Positions 29,302-36,829 of a stretch of 49,579 bases of DNA are shown piece by piece. Source of the DNA: Halobacillus sp. Nhm2S1 (lineage in GTDB: Bacteria > Bacillota > Bacilli > Bacillales > Halobacillaceae); the NCBI RefSeq assembly GCF_019599545.1, contig NZ_JAIEZV010000008.1, positions 1-49,579 on the forward strand, given 5' to 3'. The notes under the pieces are model-generated. The model worked only from the letters and a program-made list of their open reading frames with translations. It was not told the DNA's origin and did no database searches. Position numbers and translations under genes: made by a program. The first letter of the stretch is position 1, and every line of letters begins with the position of its first letter.

Positions 29302-30764
29302 ATACCATAACAATTATCGGACTTGGGGCTGCGGATTTGGAACAGCTTCCGCTCGGGGTCTACCGTGATTTGACACAAAATCACTCCCACTTCTATGCGC
29401 GCACTCTCGACCACCCCGTCATCCAGGCACTGCAAAAAGAAGGCGTCACATTTGAAAGTTTTGATTCCGTATATGAATCCCATGATCATTTTGGAGATGT
29501 GTACACAGAAATCGTCTCCCGTCTCCTTACCCTTTCTCAAGGACAGAATATAACCTATGTTGTCCCTGGACACCCTATGCTTGCTGAACGAACAGTGCAA
29601 TTACTGATTCAAGCAAGGGACAACGGGGAAGTAGCCCTCGACATTAAAGGTGGACAAAGTTTCCTTGATGCCACTTTCACCGCGCTTGAAATCGACCCTA
29701 TTGAGGGATTTCAGTTTGCGGACGCTACAGATTTGAAACGGGAAGAGCTCCAATTTTTGAATCACCTGATCCTCTGTCAGGTGTACGATTCATTAATCGC
29801 ATCGGATGTTAAATTGACTTTGCTTGAAGATTTACCGGCAGATCATCCGGTAACCATAGTCACAGCTGCAGGGAGTGAACACGAAAAGATTGTGACGATC
29901 CCTCTGGAAGAACTGGACCGGCGCGTGGAAGTGAATAATCTAACCAGTGTTTATATCCCCCCTGTCAAAAAAGAAGTGCTCAATCACCGGTTCTTCCGCC
30001 TGAGAGAAGTCATTAAGATTCTGAGAAGTCCGGAAGGGTGCCCTTGGGATCGCAAACAGACGCACGAATCACTAAGGAAATATATGATTGAAGAAGCCTA
30101 TGAGTTCATTGATGCCGTTAATCGCACGGACGACGATCATATGGTGGAGGAGCTTGGTGATGTGCTGCTTCAAGTCATGCTGCACAGCCAAATTGGCGAA
30201 GATGAAGGATTTTTTACAATCGACGACGTAATAGTATCCATAACGGAAAAAATGATCCGCAGGCATCCTCATGTGTTTGGTGAAATGACAGTGGACTCCT
30301 CAGATGAAGTGGTCACCAACTGGGAGGCCATTAAAGCAGAGGAAAAAGGGGAACAGCCTGATTCCATTCTAGATTCTGTCCCCGGGAGTTTTCCCGCCCT
30401 CCTTCAAGCGGAAGAGTTGCAGAAGAAAGCAGCTAAAGTAGGATTTGATTGGGATAACGTTGCTCCTGTCATTGAAAAGGTGGAAGAAGAGTGGCGGGAA
30501 TTCAAGGAAGCCCGCGATTCCGGAGACCGTGAAGAGATGGAAAAAGAATACGGAGACTGGCTGTTTGCCATCGCTAATCTTGCCAGACATTACAAGATTA
30601 GTAGTGAAAATGCGCTGCAGCGGACGAACCGCAAATTCAGAACCCGCCTTTCATCTATGGAAAAGGATGCACGCACAGAAGGCCGGAAATTAACAGATTA
30701 TGATTTAGATTCACTAGAGGAATTATGGATAAAAGCGAAAGCAAAACATAAAGGAGCGGAATGA
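29298..30764 (+). CDS. yabN: YabN: SAM-methylase-like plus MazG pyrophosphohydrolase
   Basis: A 488-residue fusion. The N-terminal ~220 residues have a tetrapyrrole (corrin/porphyrin) methylase fold (ITIIGLGAADLEQLPLGVYRDL). The C-terminal ~260 residues are a MazG NTP pyrophosphohydrolase with the paired EExxE-type helices (EEAYEFIDAVNRTDDDHMVEELGDVLLQVMLHSQIG, and a second set near EYGDWLFAIANLARH). MazG cleaves NTPs, including damaged nucleotides. The ATG at 29298 overlaps the yabM stop; the frame is open to 29268. Followed after 3 bases by rqcP. Confidence 0.94.
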   Translation: MNTITIIGLGAADLEQLPLGVYRDLTQNHSHFYARTLDHPVIQALQKEGVTFESFDSVYESHDHFGDVYTEIVSRLLTLSQGQNITYVVPGHPMLAERTVQLLIQARDNGEVALDIKGGQSFLDATFTALEIDPIEGFQFADATDLKREELQFLNHLILCQVYDSLIASDVKLTLLEDLPADHPVTIVTAAGSEHEKIVTIPLEELDRRVEVNNLTSVYIPPVKKEVLNHRFFRLREVIKILRSPEGCPWDRKQTHESLRKYMIEEAYEFIDAVNRTDDDHMVEELGDVLLQVMLHSQIGEDEGFFTIDDVIVSITEKMIRRHPHVFGEMTVDSSDEVVTNWEAIKAEEKGEQPDSILDSVPGSFPALLQAEELQKKAAKVGFDWDNVAPVIEKVEEEWREFKEARDSGDREEMEKEYGDWLFAIANLARHYKISSENALQRTNRKFRTRLSSMEKDARTEGRKLTDYDLDSLEELWIKAKAKHKGAE

Positions 30765-30767
30765 CAT

Positions 30768-31031
30768 ATGCGTTTGGATAAATTTTTGAAAATCTCCCGT
30801 TTAATCAAAAGGCGTACGCTTGCGAAAGAGGTAGCCGATCAAGGGCGTATCAGCATCAATGGTGCCCAAAGTAAAGCAGCTAGTAACGTAGCGGTCGGAG
30901 ATGAATTGACCATTCAGTTCGGACAGAAAGTACTAACCATTGAAGTGAAATCATTAAAAGAGAATGTTACGAAAAATGAAGCTACGACTCTTTATGAAAT
31001 TAAAAAAGAAGAGCCCGTCAATCAATCCTAA
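30768..31031 (+). CDS. rqcP: RqcP (YabO), ribosome quality-control S4 protein
   Basis: An 87-residue S4-domain protein (MRLDKFLKISRLIKRRTLAKEVADQGRISINGAQSKAASNVAVGDELTI). Hsp15-like; in B. subtilis RqcP works with RqcH on stalled 50S subunits to add C-terminal alanine tails. The S4 core covers nearly the whole protein and the last 20 residues are charged. The start is 4 bases after the yabN stop, with AAAGGAGCGG inside the end of yabN. It ends the yabM-yabN-rqcP operon at a strong terminator. Confidence 0.95.
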   Translation: MRLDKFLKISRLIKRRTLAKEVADQGRISINGAQSKAASNVAVGDELTIQFGQKVLTIEVKSLKENVTKNEATTLYEIKKEEPVNQS

Positions 31032-31032
31032 C

Positions 31033-31064
31033 AAAAACCACTGCCAGACACGGCAGTGGTTTTT
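31033..31064 (+). terminator. Terminator of yabM-yabN-rqcP
   Basis: AAAAACCACTGCC / GGCAGTGGTTTTT, 13-bp perfect stem with a 6-base loop and T-run. Confidence 0.95.
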
Positions 31065-31086
31065 ATCTGGCTTTTATATATTTTTT

Positions 31087-31156
31087 ATATGCCTGACCCC
31101 GGCATAGCTCTCATTGGTGCCAGGTACCGCCCGTGTGTAAAAGGGTGCCAGGCACT
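31087..31156 (+). repeat. Short direct repeats (GGTGCCAGGyAC)
   Basis: GGTGCCAGGTACC (31116-31128) and GGTGCCAGGCAC (31144-31155) are 28 bases apart, preceded by GCCTGACCCCGGCA (31091). They lie directly before repeat copy 2 and outside any gene. I have seen similar GGTGCCAGGCAC strings between genes in Bacillaceae, but cannot name a family. Confidence 0.55.
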
Positions 31157-31197
31157 GGAAAGCTTTTAGTCGGGGTGTCCGAGGCGCTTCCGTATTC

Positions 31198-31322
31198 TAG
31201 GGTCCAGTTCCGGCTCCCAGACACTCGAGGTCATAAGACAAGCCACTACGTGGAGGAAAATCTCTCCACTCCGCGGCTTGTCTTATGCTTGTCGTGTCTC
31301 CCAAGTCGCCTCCACATTCCGT
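31198..31322 (+). repeat. Structured intergenic repeat, copy 2
   Basis: Three nested perfect stems: AGACAC (31219-31224) / GTGTCT (31294-31299), CATAAGACAAGCC (31232-31244) / GGCTTGTCTTATG (31275-31287), and GTGGAG (31250-31255) / CTCCAC (31264-31269). It shares fixed blocks (CTCGAGGTCATA, TATG.TTGTCG, CCTCCACATTC) with copy 1 at 26.8 kb. It sits between rqcP and yabP and keeps a frame open upstream of yabP by chance. Confidence 0.85.
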
Positions 31323-31378
31323 GTTCTAATCTCCTCTTTTTTCTCATAGCTTGTACTAGAGAAGGGGGCTGTGATGAG

Positions 31379-31684
31379 ATGGAAGGTTATGAAAAGAATC
31401 AAGGGATACGCAGTCAGCAACCGGTAGAGCATAATGTGAAGGTATGGAATAGAAGAAATATAGAAATTTCAGGTGTTAAAGAGGTGGATAGTTTTGATAG
31501 TGAAGAATTCCTCCTCCAGACATCAATGGGGTATCTTGTTGTACGTGGACAAAACCTTCAAATGAAAAACCTCGACCTGGACTCTGGAGTCGTTGCCATC
31601 AAAGGGAAAATGTATGAAATGACCTATTTGGACGAGCATCAAGGGGAAAAAGCTAAAGGCCTTTTTAGCAAGCTGTTCAAATGA
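31379..31684 (+). CDS. yabP: Spore cortex protein YabP
   Basis: A 101-residue protein of the YabP/YqfC family, required with YabQ for spore cortex formation in B. subtilis. The family core is VWNRRNIEISGVKEVDSFDSEEFLLQTSMGYLVVRGQNLQMKNLDLDSGVVAIKGKMYEMTYLDE. I place the start at the ATG at 31379, with AAGGGGG 10 bases upstream; the frame is open to 31133 only through repeat DNA. A CATAGCTT at 31345 resembles a sigma-E -10, but no -35 is clear. It overlaps yabQ by 4 bases. Confidence 0.93.
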   Translation: MEGYEKNQGIRSQQPVEHNVKVWNRRNIEISGVKEVDSFDSEEFLLQTSMGYLVVRGQNLQMKNLDLDSGVVAIKGKMYEMTYLDEHQGEKAKGLFSKLFK

Positions 31685-32268
31685 CCCTCACCACTCAATT
31701 CATAACAATCGTTGCCATGATGGGGGGAGGAATGTTTGTCGGTGCTTCATTAGATACGTTTGAGCGCTTTTTCGGAAAAAGGAAGAGGGGATGGCTTGAA
31801 ATCATTTATCAACTGAGCTTTTGGCTCATTCAAGCCTCTATTCTCTTTTATTTATTGTATCTCGCCAATTATGGAGAATTGCGGGTTTATGTCTTTGTGG
31901 CGATTGTTTGTGGATTTGCCGCATATCGTGCATTGTTTCAGAAACTTTACTTAAAAACACTTGAAATGTGGATCCGAATCAGTATGGCTGTTTTCCGCTT
32001 CTTGAAGAAGACCGTGTATTATTTAATTTTTATCCCCTCGAAATCCATCATTTTCCTTATAATTTCTTTACTTCTTGGCGTTTATAAGATACTTTTAAAG
32101 GGTATCATTATATTGTTTCTTGTCGTATTTTATCCGATCCGGCTAATTTTTCGAATCATTTGGCGACTCTTGCCGAAAAACATGAAAAAATACTTAAGGG
32201 ATTTAGCAGGGTTTCTGGATAAAATGAAGAATACAATGAACAATTGGGTGAAACGAATCAAGAAGTAA
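31681..32268 (+). CDS. yabQ: Spore cortex membrane protein YabQ
   Basis: A 195-residue membrane protein with about four to five hydrophobic segments (residues 1-25, 42-62, 68-88, and a long hydrophobic run around 110-160) and a basic C-terminus. YabQ localises to the outer forespore membrane and is needed for cortex synthesis in B. subtilis. The start ATG overlaps the stop of yabP (ATGA). Fifteen bases separate it from divIC. Confidence 0.93.
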   Translation: MTLTTQFITIVAMMGGGMFVGASLDTFERFFGKRKRGWLEIIYQLSFWLIQASILFYLLYLANYGELRVYVFVAIVCGFAAYRALFQKLYLKTLEMWIRISMAVFRFLKKTVYYLIFIPSKSIIFLIISLLLGVYKILLKGIIILFLVVFYPIRLIFRIIWRLLPKNMKKYLRDLAGFLDKMKNTMNNWVKRIKK

Positions 32269-32283
32269 AGGAGGCCTACTTTC

Positions 32284-32667
32284 ATGGCAAAGAGACAAAC
32301 GGAGTCTGTGGCACGTCTGGATTCTACATACATGAAGCACTACGATGCCTATATGGACAGACACCAACGCAAGAAAAAGCGATTAGTCCGCCGTCTCGTT
32401 ATGTTTGCCCTGTTAGTGTCGATCGTTGCTGGCTCCATGGTGTTTTATTCTATGAAACAACAGTCCTTGTATGCAGATAAGCAGGAGAAATACGAACAGT
32501 TGCAGCAAGAGATGACCGCTTTGAAAAAAGAGGAAAAAGGTTTAGAGCAGGAAATTGAACTTCTTAAGGATGAAGAGTATGTGCTGCAGATTGCACGGAC
32601 AAACTATTTCTTTTCAAAAGAAGGAGAAATTATATTTAAAATGCCGAATGAGGACCCGTCATATTGA
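32284..32667 (+). CDS. divIC: Cell-division protein DivIC
   Basis: A 127-residue bitopic membrane protein of the FtsB/DivIC family that joins FtsL and DivIB in the divisome. The N-terminus is cytoplasmic and basic (RKKKRLVRRL). One TM segment (about residues 39-57, VMFALLVSIVAGSMVFYSM) is followed by a coiled coil (QEKYEQLQQEMTALKKEEKGLEQEIELLKDEEYVLQIAR) and the short conserved YFFSKEGEIIF. AAAGGAGGCC precedes the ATG. Last gene in the yabP-yabQ-divIC run, followed by a new promoter for yabR. Confidence 0.95.
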   Translation: MAKRQTESVARLDSTYMKHYDAYMDRHQRKKKRLVRRLVMFALLVSIVAGSMVFYSMKQQSLYADKQEKYEQLQQEMTALKKEEKGLEQEIELLKDEEYVLQIARTNYFFSKEGEIIFKMPNEDPSY

Positions 32668-32693
32668 CACTCTTTTCAAAGCTTATATATAAT
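32664..32693 (+). promoter_or_regulatory. Sigma-A promoter of yabR
   Basis: TTGACA (32664-32669), 18-base spacer, TATAAT (32688-32693); the -35 overlaps the divIC stop codon. Confidence 0.85.
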
Positions 32694-32745
32694 ATATAAG
32701 AAGGATAATTTTTTTATCGAAAACTTAAGGAGGAGCATTTTTTTT

Positions 32746-33132
32746 ATGTCAATTGAAGTAGGCAGCAAGCTGCAGGGTAAGGTAACGGGAATCACTAATT
32801 TCGGAGCGTTCGTCGAGCTTCCAGATGGTAAGACGGGTCTAGTTCACATTAGTGAAGTTGCCGATAACTACGTAAAGGATATTAATGAACACTTAAGCCA
32901 GGGAGACCAGGTGGACGTGAAGGTCATTAATGTCGGAGATGATGGGAAGATTGGTCTTTCCATTAAGAAAGCAAAAGAGAATTACGGTCGTCGCCCACAG
33001 AAACCTCGTAAGCCGGCTGAATCATTCGAACAGAAAATGAACCGTTTTATGAAGGATAGTGACGAGCGTCTAGCATCACTGAAGAAGCACACGGAATCCA
33101 AACGTGGAGGTCGAGGTGCTAAAAGAGGATAG
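32746..33132 (+). CDS. yabR: S1-domain RNA-binding protein YabR
   Basis: A 128-residue protein. Residues 1-73 form an S1 domain (EVGSKLQGKVTGITNFGAFVELPDGKTGLVHISEVADNYVKDINEHLSQGDQVDVKVINVGDDGKIGLSIKKA). The rest is a basic low-complexity tail ending in GGRGAKRG, suited to RNA binding. The family (general stress protein 13-like) is thought to associate with ribosomes; the specific role is not known. TTAAGGAGGAG precedes the ATG, and promoter and terminator make it a single-gene unit. Confidence 0.94.
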   Translation: MSIEVGSKLQGKVTGITNFGAFVELPDGKTGLVHISEVADNYVKDINEHLSQGDQVDVKVINVGDDGKIGLSIKKAKENYGRRPQKPRKPAESFEQKMNRFMKDSDERLASLKKHTESKRGGRGAKRG

Positions 33133-33178
33133 CTTGCTGTCTAGGACAATGAGTAAAAGGTGCACGTCTTCATAAATA

Positions 33179-33210
33179 AAAAGCAGATCCATTACGGATC
33201 TGCTTTTTTG
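33179..33210 (+). terminator. Terminator of yabR
   Basis: AAGCAGATCC / GGATCTGCTT, 10-bp perfect stem, 5-base loop, then TTTT. Confidence 0.93.
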
Positions 33211-33253
33211 TATGCACTCATTTCTTCCGCTAAAGCTCCCGATTGTGGAAGAC

Positions 33254-33446
33254 TCCGTTTTGAGATAATCAGGGTTCGTTTGCCTTGTTGGCAGTCAGGG
33301 GTGGTTGGGAAGCCGCTCGCTTTCCTGCGGGGATGACGGAGAGCCTCCTCGTGCTCCGCTCTGTGGGGCCTCTCCAGCCAATCCATTCCCGCGGGAGTCT
33401 CTCAGCTTCCCAACCGCCCCATTAGTTGAATGTGAGAAACGAACCC
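33254..33446 (+). repeat. GC-rich intergenic repeat with nested inverted repeats, copy A
   Basis: An outer perfect pair GGGTTCGTTT (33272-33281) / AAACGAACCC (33437-33446) encloses a second pair, 33298-33312 with 33406-33420 (GGTTGGGAAG / CTTCCCAACC core, 14 of 15 bases). Inside are CGCTTTCC..GCGGGG, GAGCCTCCTC, GTGGGGCCTC and CCCGCGGGAGTCTC. Similar GC-rich elements occur between genes in many Bacillaceae genomes (memory). No open frame looks coding. Confidence 0.78.
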
Positions 33447-33593
33447 CTTTACCAAGCTTGAATGTCTTCCACTACCTGACTGTTAGAAGCTAGAAGCATA
33501 GAATGCTCGGTATCAAACTTTCAAGATTCATGAAACTGGGCGGGGGAGATTTAACCTTAGATTCCTATTAAGCTGAATAACTGCATATTCTAG

Positions 33594-33772
33594 AAGTGGT
33601 TTTGAGACGCTTATACGGCCAAGTGGCGGAGGGAAAGGGTGAGACTCCTATGGGACGTGTGGGACAGGTGAGACCCCGGAAGGCATAGCCTGAGGAGGCT
33701 CACCGCCCGCCCCATGGAAAGCGAACTGTTTCCCGGAGCCACTAAACGCAAACAAACATCTCAAAACCGCTT
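33594..33772 (-). repeat. GC-rich intergenic repeat, copy B (opposite orientation)
   Basis: Bounded by AAGTGGTTTTGAGA (33594-33607) and TCTCAAAACCGCTT (33759-33772), inverted with 13 of 14 matches. Read on the minus strand it contains CGCTTTCC, GGTGAGCCTCCTC, CCGGGGTCTCACC and TCCCATAGGAGTCTC, in the same order as copy A, so A and B face each other 150 bases apart. Confidence 0.75.
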
Positions 33773-33812
33773 TTCCGCCATCCTGCCATATTCTTAATAA
33801 GTATAAATAAAG

Positions 33813-33851
33813 AAAAAAGTCGCGTCTCTGTATTAGAGACGCGACTTTTTT
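33813..33851 (-). terminator. Terminator of the tRNA-Met/Glu operon
   Basis: GTCGCGTCTCT (33819-33829) / AGAGACGCGAC (33835-33845), perfect 11-bp stem, 5-base loop, with six A/T on each side, so it can work in both directions. Confidence 0.93.
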
Positions 33852-33870
33852 AGGACAAGAATGTTTCTGA

Positions 33871-33942
33871 TGACCCGTACGGGATTCGAACCCGTGTTAC
33901 CGCCGTGAAAGGGCGGTGTCTTAACCACTTGACCAACGGGCC
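33871..33942 (-). tRNA. tRNA-Glu (anticodon TTC)
   Basis: On the minus strand a complete 72-base cloverleaf: acceptor GGCCCGT / ACGGGTC, D-arm, anticodon stem CCGCC / GGCGG around CTTTCAC with anticodon TTC, and T-arm ACGGGTTCGAATCCCGT. The 3' CCA is not encoded. It is the second gene after tRNA-Met; the same pair lies between yabR and spoIIE in B. subtilis. Confidence 0.96.
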
Positions 33943-33966
33943 AATATGTATGGCAAAAAATAATGG

Positions 33967-34040
33967 TAGCGGCGGAGGGGATCGAACCCCCGACCTCACG
34001 GGTATGAACCGTACGCTCTAGCCAGCTGAGCTACACCGCC
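33967..34040 (-). tRNA. tRNA-Met (anticodon CAT, elongator type)
   Basis: On the minus strand a 74-base tRNA: acceptor GGCGGTG / CGCCGC-TA, anticodon loop GTTCATACC with CAT, and T-arm GGGGGTTCGATCCCC. The sequence matches the Bacillus elongator tRNA-Met rather than fMet (which begins CGCGGGG) by memory. CAT could in principle be the lysidine-modified Ile tRNA, but the body is that of Met. Confidence 0.93.
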
Positions 34041-34075
34041 ATTTTGTTGAATGCTCTCTCGGAAGCACAAAAAAT

Positions 34076-34104
34076 ATATTACACCATGATAAATAAACTG
34101 TCAA
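34076..34104 (-). promoter_or_regulatory. Sigma-A promoter of the tRNA operon
   Basis: On the minus strand TTGACA (34104-34099), 17-base spacer, TAATAT (34081-34076). Confidence 0.87.
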
Positions 34105-34257
34105 CAAGAAATAAAAATATCAGATAACTCTGTCTATTTCGCTAGGGAATGAGGAAGATTTTTGGAAAGTAGAGGGGTGCGGGTGGGGAGATTTTGTAGA
34201 ATGGACCTTTCTTCTTGTGAAAACCATCGAAGTTTTTGTTTCTGCTCTCCTGTTGTT

Positions 34258-34290
34258 TTGACAAAATGCTTGTTCTGGGTGTGGTTTAAT
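34258..34290 (+). promoter_or_regulatory. Spo0A-type promoter of spoIIE
   Basis: TTGACA (34258-34263) and TTTAAT (34285-34290) are separated by 21 bases, the unusual spacing known for Spo0A-activated sigma-A promoters such as spoIIE and spoIIG in B. subtilis. Upstream, TTGTAGAA (34194-34201) and TTGTGAAA (34215-34222) resemble 0A boxes (TTGTCGAA) with one or two mismatches. Confidence 0.75.
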
Positions 34291-34317
34291 AGGTTTCACA
34301 AAGAAGGAGTGATGAAA

Positions 34318-36765
34318 ATGTTAGGAACTGTATCAAAACGAGAAAGTCGTCAATCAGCCGTTCGAGGGTCCGGGATCGTGAGAGGGTTACAAAAAGCTTC
34401 ATTCGGTACGTTTTCCTTTATGGCAAACAAAGGGGTCTTCCACATGGTGCTGGCATTATTATTAGGACGAGCCATCATATTATCTTCCATGGCCCCTTTT
34501 GGCGTAGCTTTTTTAGCGGTGATCTGGTGGCTAAAGCGTCCGCTTGTCATACCCGTCACAATAATGATGGCCGCAGGGGCTTCTACATACAGCTACGGTC
34601 ACGCGGGTTTTATTGTAGGGGCGTCGACGACTTTTTTGCTCTTAAGTCTGGCATTGCGCAAAACAAGTCACCCCCAGAAATGGCTGCCGATGATCGCGTT
34701 GATGGCAAGCTTGATTCCGAGAACAGTGAGTCTCGCTTTACTGGATCGTTGGCAGCTCTACGAACTTACTTTGATGGTGGCAGAAGGAGTACTAGCTTTT
34801 ATCCTTGTACTCATCTTTATGCAAAGCATTCCGCTTTTAACACCACAAAGATATCAACCGTCGTTAACAAATGAAGAGATTGTCTGTTTAATTATATTAT
34901 TGGCCTCTGTGTTAACAGGGATGATCGGCTGGCAGGTACAGGGCGTTGCCGTCGTCGATATTTTTGCTCGCTACTTAGTTATATTGATGGCCTATATTGC
35001 CGGGGCCGCAATTGGATCAACGGTCGGTGTAGTGACCGGACTGGTCTTAAGCTTATCCAATATGGATCACATTTATCAGATGAGCCTGCTCGCTTTTTCA
35101 GGCTTATTAGGGGGGTTATTAAAAGAAGGAAAAAAAGCCGGGGTGAGCGCTGGACTCATCGTTGGTACTTTACTGATCGGTTTCTATGTCAGTAGTGGAG
35201 CTGATCTTCCATCTTCATTATGGGCTTCGGCCTGGGCGGTGGCTTTATTTATGCTGACTCCAAATTCATGGGTCAAGCAGTTGTCCAGGTACGTACCGGG
35301 AACGGATGAACATCATTCGGAACAACAAAAATACTTACAAAAAGTGCGAGACGTCACGGCTGTCAGGGTCGGGAAGTTTTCGGACGTTTTTCAGGCTTTA
35401 TCGAAAAGTTTCACTCATTTAGAATCTCCAAAGGAGGATAGCGGGGAAGCAGAGGAAGTGGATTACTTCTTAAGTCATGTCACGGAAAAAACCTGCCAAT
35501 CATGTTTTAAGAAAGAAAAATGTTGGGTCAATCAATTCGACGACACCCATAACTTAATGACGGACCTTATGCATGAGTTGGATGAACGAGGGGAGCCCAG
35601 CCGTGTCATGCGAAAGAATGTCGATCAGCACTGCGTCAAACCACAAAAGTTGATCGATACGATGAATCATGAACTATCTTTTTACCATGCGAATAAAGAA
35701 TTGAAGCGTCAGGTACATGAAAGTCGGAGGTTTGTAGCTGAGCAGCTCCAGGGCGTCTCTGATGTCATGAACAACTTTGCAAAAGAAATTGTGAAAGAGC
35801 GAGAGCACCATGAACATAAAGAACAGGTGATCTATCATGCACTTGAACGAATGGGGATGGTCATTCAAAAATTAGAAATCTATTCCTTGGATACGGGGAA
35901 CATGGATCTCGAGTTAATTGTAGAGATTGATAATTATAGAGGGGAAGGAGCGAAAATCATTGCACCTGTCCTTTCGGATATTCTGGGAGAAACCATTGTC
36001 GTTACAATGGAAGAAATTTCTCCATATCCAAACGGAAGGTGTTATTTATCATTTGGATCAGCGAAACATTATTCCATTGAGTCAGGAGTGGCGCACGCCG
36101 CTAAGGGAGGGGGATTCGTATCAGGGGACAGCTTTACAATGATGGAGCTTGGAAGGGGGAAATATGCATTAGCGATCAGTGATGGAATGGGTAACGGGGA
36201 ACGTGCCCATGAGGAAAGTATGGAAACGCTGAGGCTATTGAAGCAAATTTTACAATCGGGCATCCAGGAGTCCGTAGCCATTCAGTCGATCAACTCCATA
36301 TTGTCTTTACGGACAAATGATGAAATTTTTTCAACGTTGGACTTAGCGGTGATTGACCTGCACCAGGCGACGTCCAAGTTCATTAAGGTCGGCAGCACGC
36401 CGAGCTATATAAAACGAGGAGATAAAATTTTCACCGTCGAGGCCGGGAACCTGCCAATGGGAATCATTCCGGATGTCGATGTGGATATGAGGAGTGAACA
36501 ATTAAAGGCAGGAGATTTCCTGATCATGATGAGTGACGGAATCTTGGAAGGTCCCAAGCAAATCGGGAATGTGGATATGTGGCTCAAGCGGAAGATCAGG
36601 GAAATATCAGATGAAGATCCGCAGGCGATGGCTGATCTTTTATTGGAAGAGGTGATCCGTACACAATCTGGGACGATCGTGGATGATATGACGATCATCG
36701 TAGCGCGGATTGATCGTTATATGCCGGAGTGGAAGTCGATTCCTTCGGTGAAAAAAGAGGCTTGA
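34318..36765 (+). CDS. spoIIE: Stage II sporulation phosphatase SpoIIE
   Basis: An 815-residue protein. The first ~310 residues are membrane-embedded with about ten hydrophobic segments. A central region (about 330-600) with conserved cysteines (TCQSCFKKEKCW) mediates oligomers and FtsZ contact. The C-terminal PP2C phosphatase (about 600-810) has ISDGMGNGERAHEES and MMSDGILEG for metal binding. It dephosphorylates SpoIIAA to release sigma-F and helps asymmetric division. The ATG at 34318 is 8 bases after AAGGAG; the frame is open to 34162, beyond the promoter, so longer starts are excluded. Confidence 0.96.
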   Translation: MLGTVSKRESRQSAVRGSGIVRGLQKASFGTFSFMANKGVFHMVLALLLGRAIILSSMAPFGVAFLAVIWWLKRPLVIPVTIMMAAGASTYSYGHAGFIVGASTTFLLLSLALRKTSHPQKWLPMIALMASLIPRTVSLALLDRWQLYELTLMVAEGVLAFILVLIFMQSIPLLTPQRYQPSLTNEEIVCLIILLASVLTGMIGWQVQGVAVVDIFARYLVILMAYIAGAAIGSTVGVVTGLVLSLSNMDHIYQMSLLAFSGLLGGLLKEGKKAGVSAGLIVGTLLIGFYVSSGADLPSSLWASAWAVALFMLTPNSWVKQLSRYVPGTDEHHSEQQKYLQKVRDVTAVRVGKFSDVFQALSKSFTHLESPKEDSGEAEEVDYFLSHVTEKTCQSCFKKEKCWVNQFDDTHNLMTDLMHELDERGEPSRVMRKNVDQHCVKPQKLIDTMNHELSFYHANKELKRQVHESRRFVAEQLQGVSDVMNNFAKEIVKEREHHEHKEQVIYHALERMGMVIQKLEIYSLDTGNMDLELIVEIDNYRGEGAKIIAPVLSDILGETIVVTMEEISPYPNGRCYLSFGSAKHYSIESGVAHAAKGGGFVSGDSFTMMELGRGKYALAISDGMGNGERAHEESMETLRLLKQILQSGIQESVAIQSINSILSLRTNDEIFSTLDLAVIDLHQATSKFIKVGSTPSYIKRGDKIFTVEAGNLPMGIIPDVDVDMRSEQLKAGDFLIMMSDGILEGPKQIGNVDMWLKRKIREISDEDPQAMADLLLEEVIRTQSGTIVDDMTIIVARIDRYMPEWKSIPSVKKEA

Positions 36766-36829
36766 TTAAAGTATAGAATTCCTCCTTTTCGGCGATGATG
36801 GAAGCAACGAATCAGGAGGGATATGCACA

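Noticed and set aside
31133-31378. N-terminal extension of yabP
   Set aside because: The upstream frame is only repeat DNA that happens to lack stops; family length and ribosome site support 31379.
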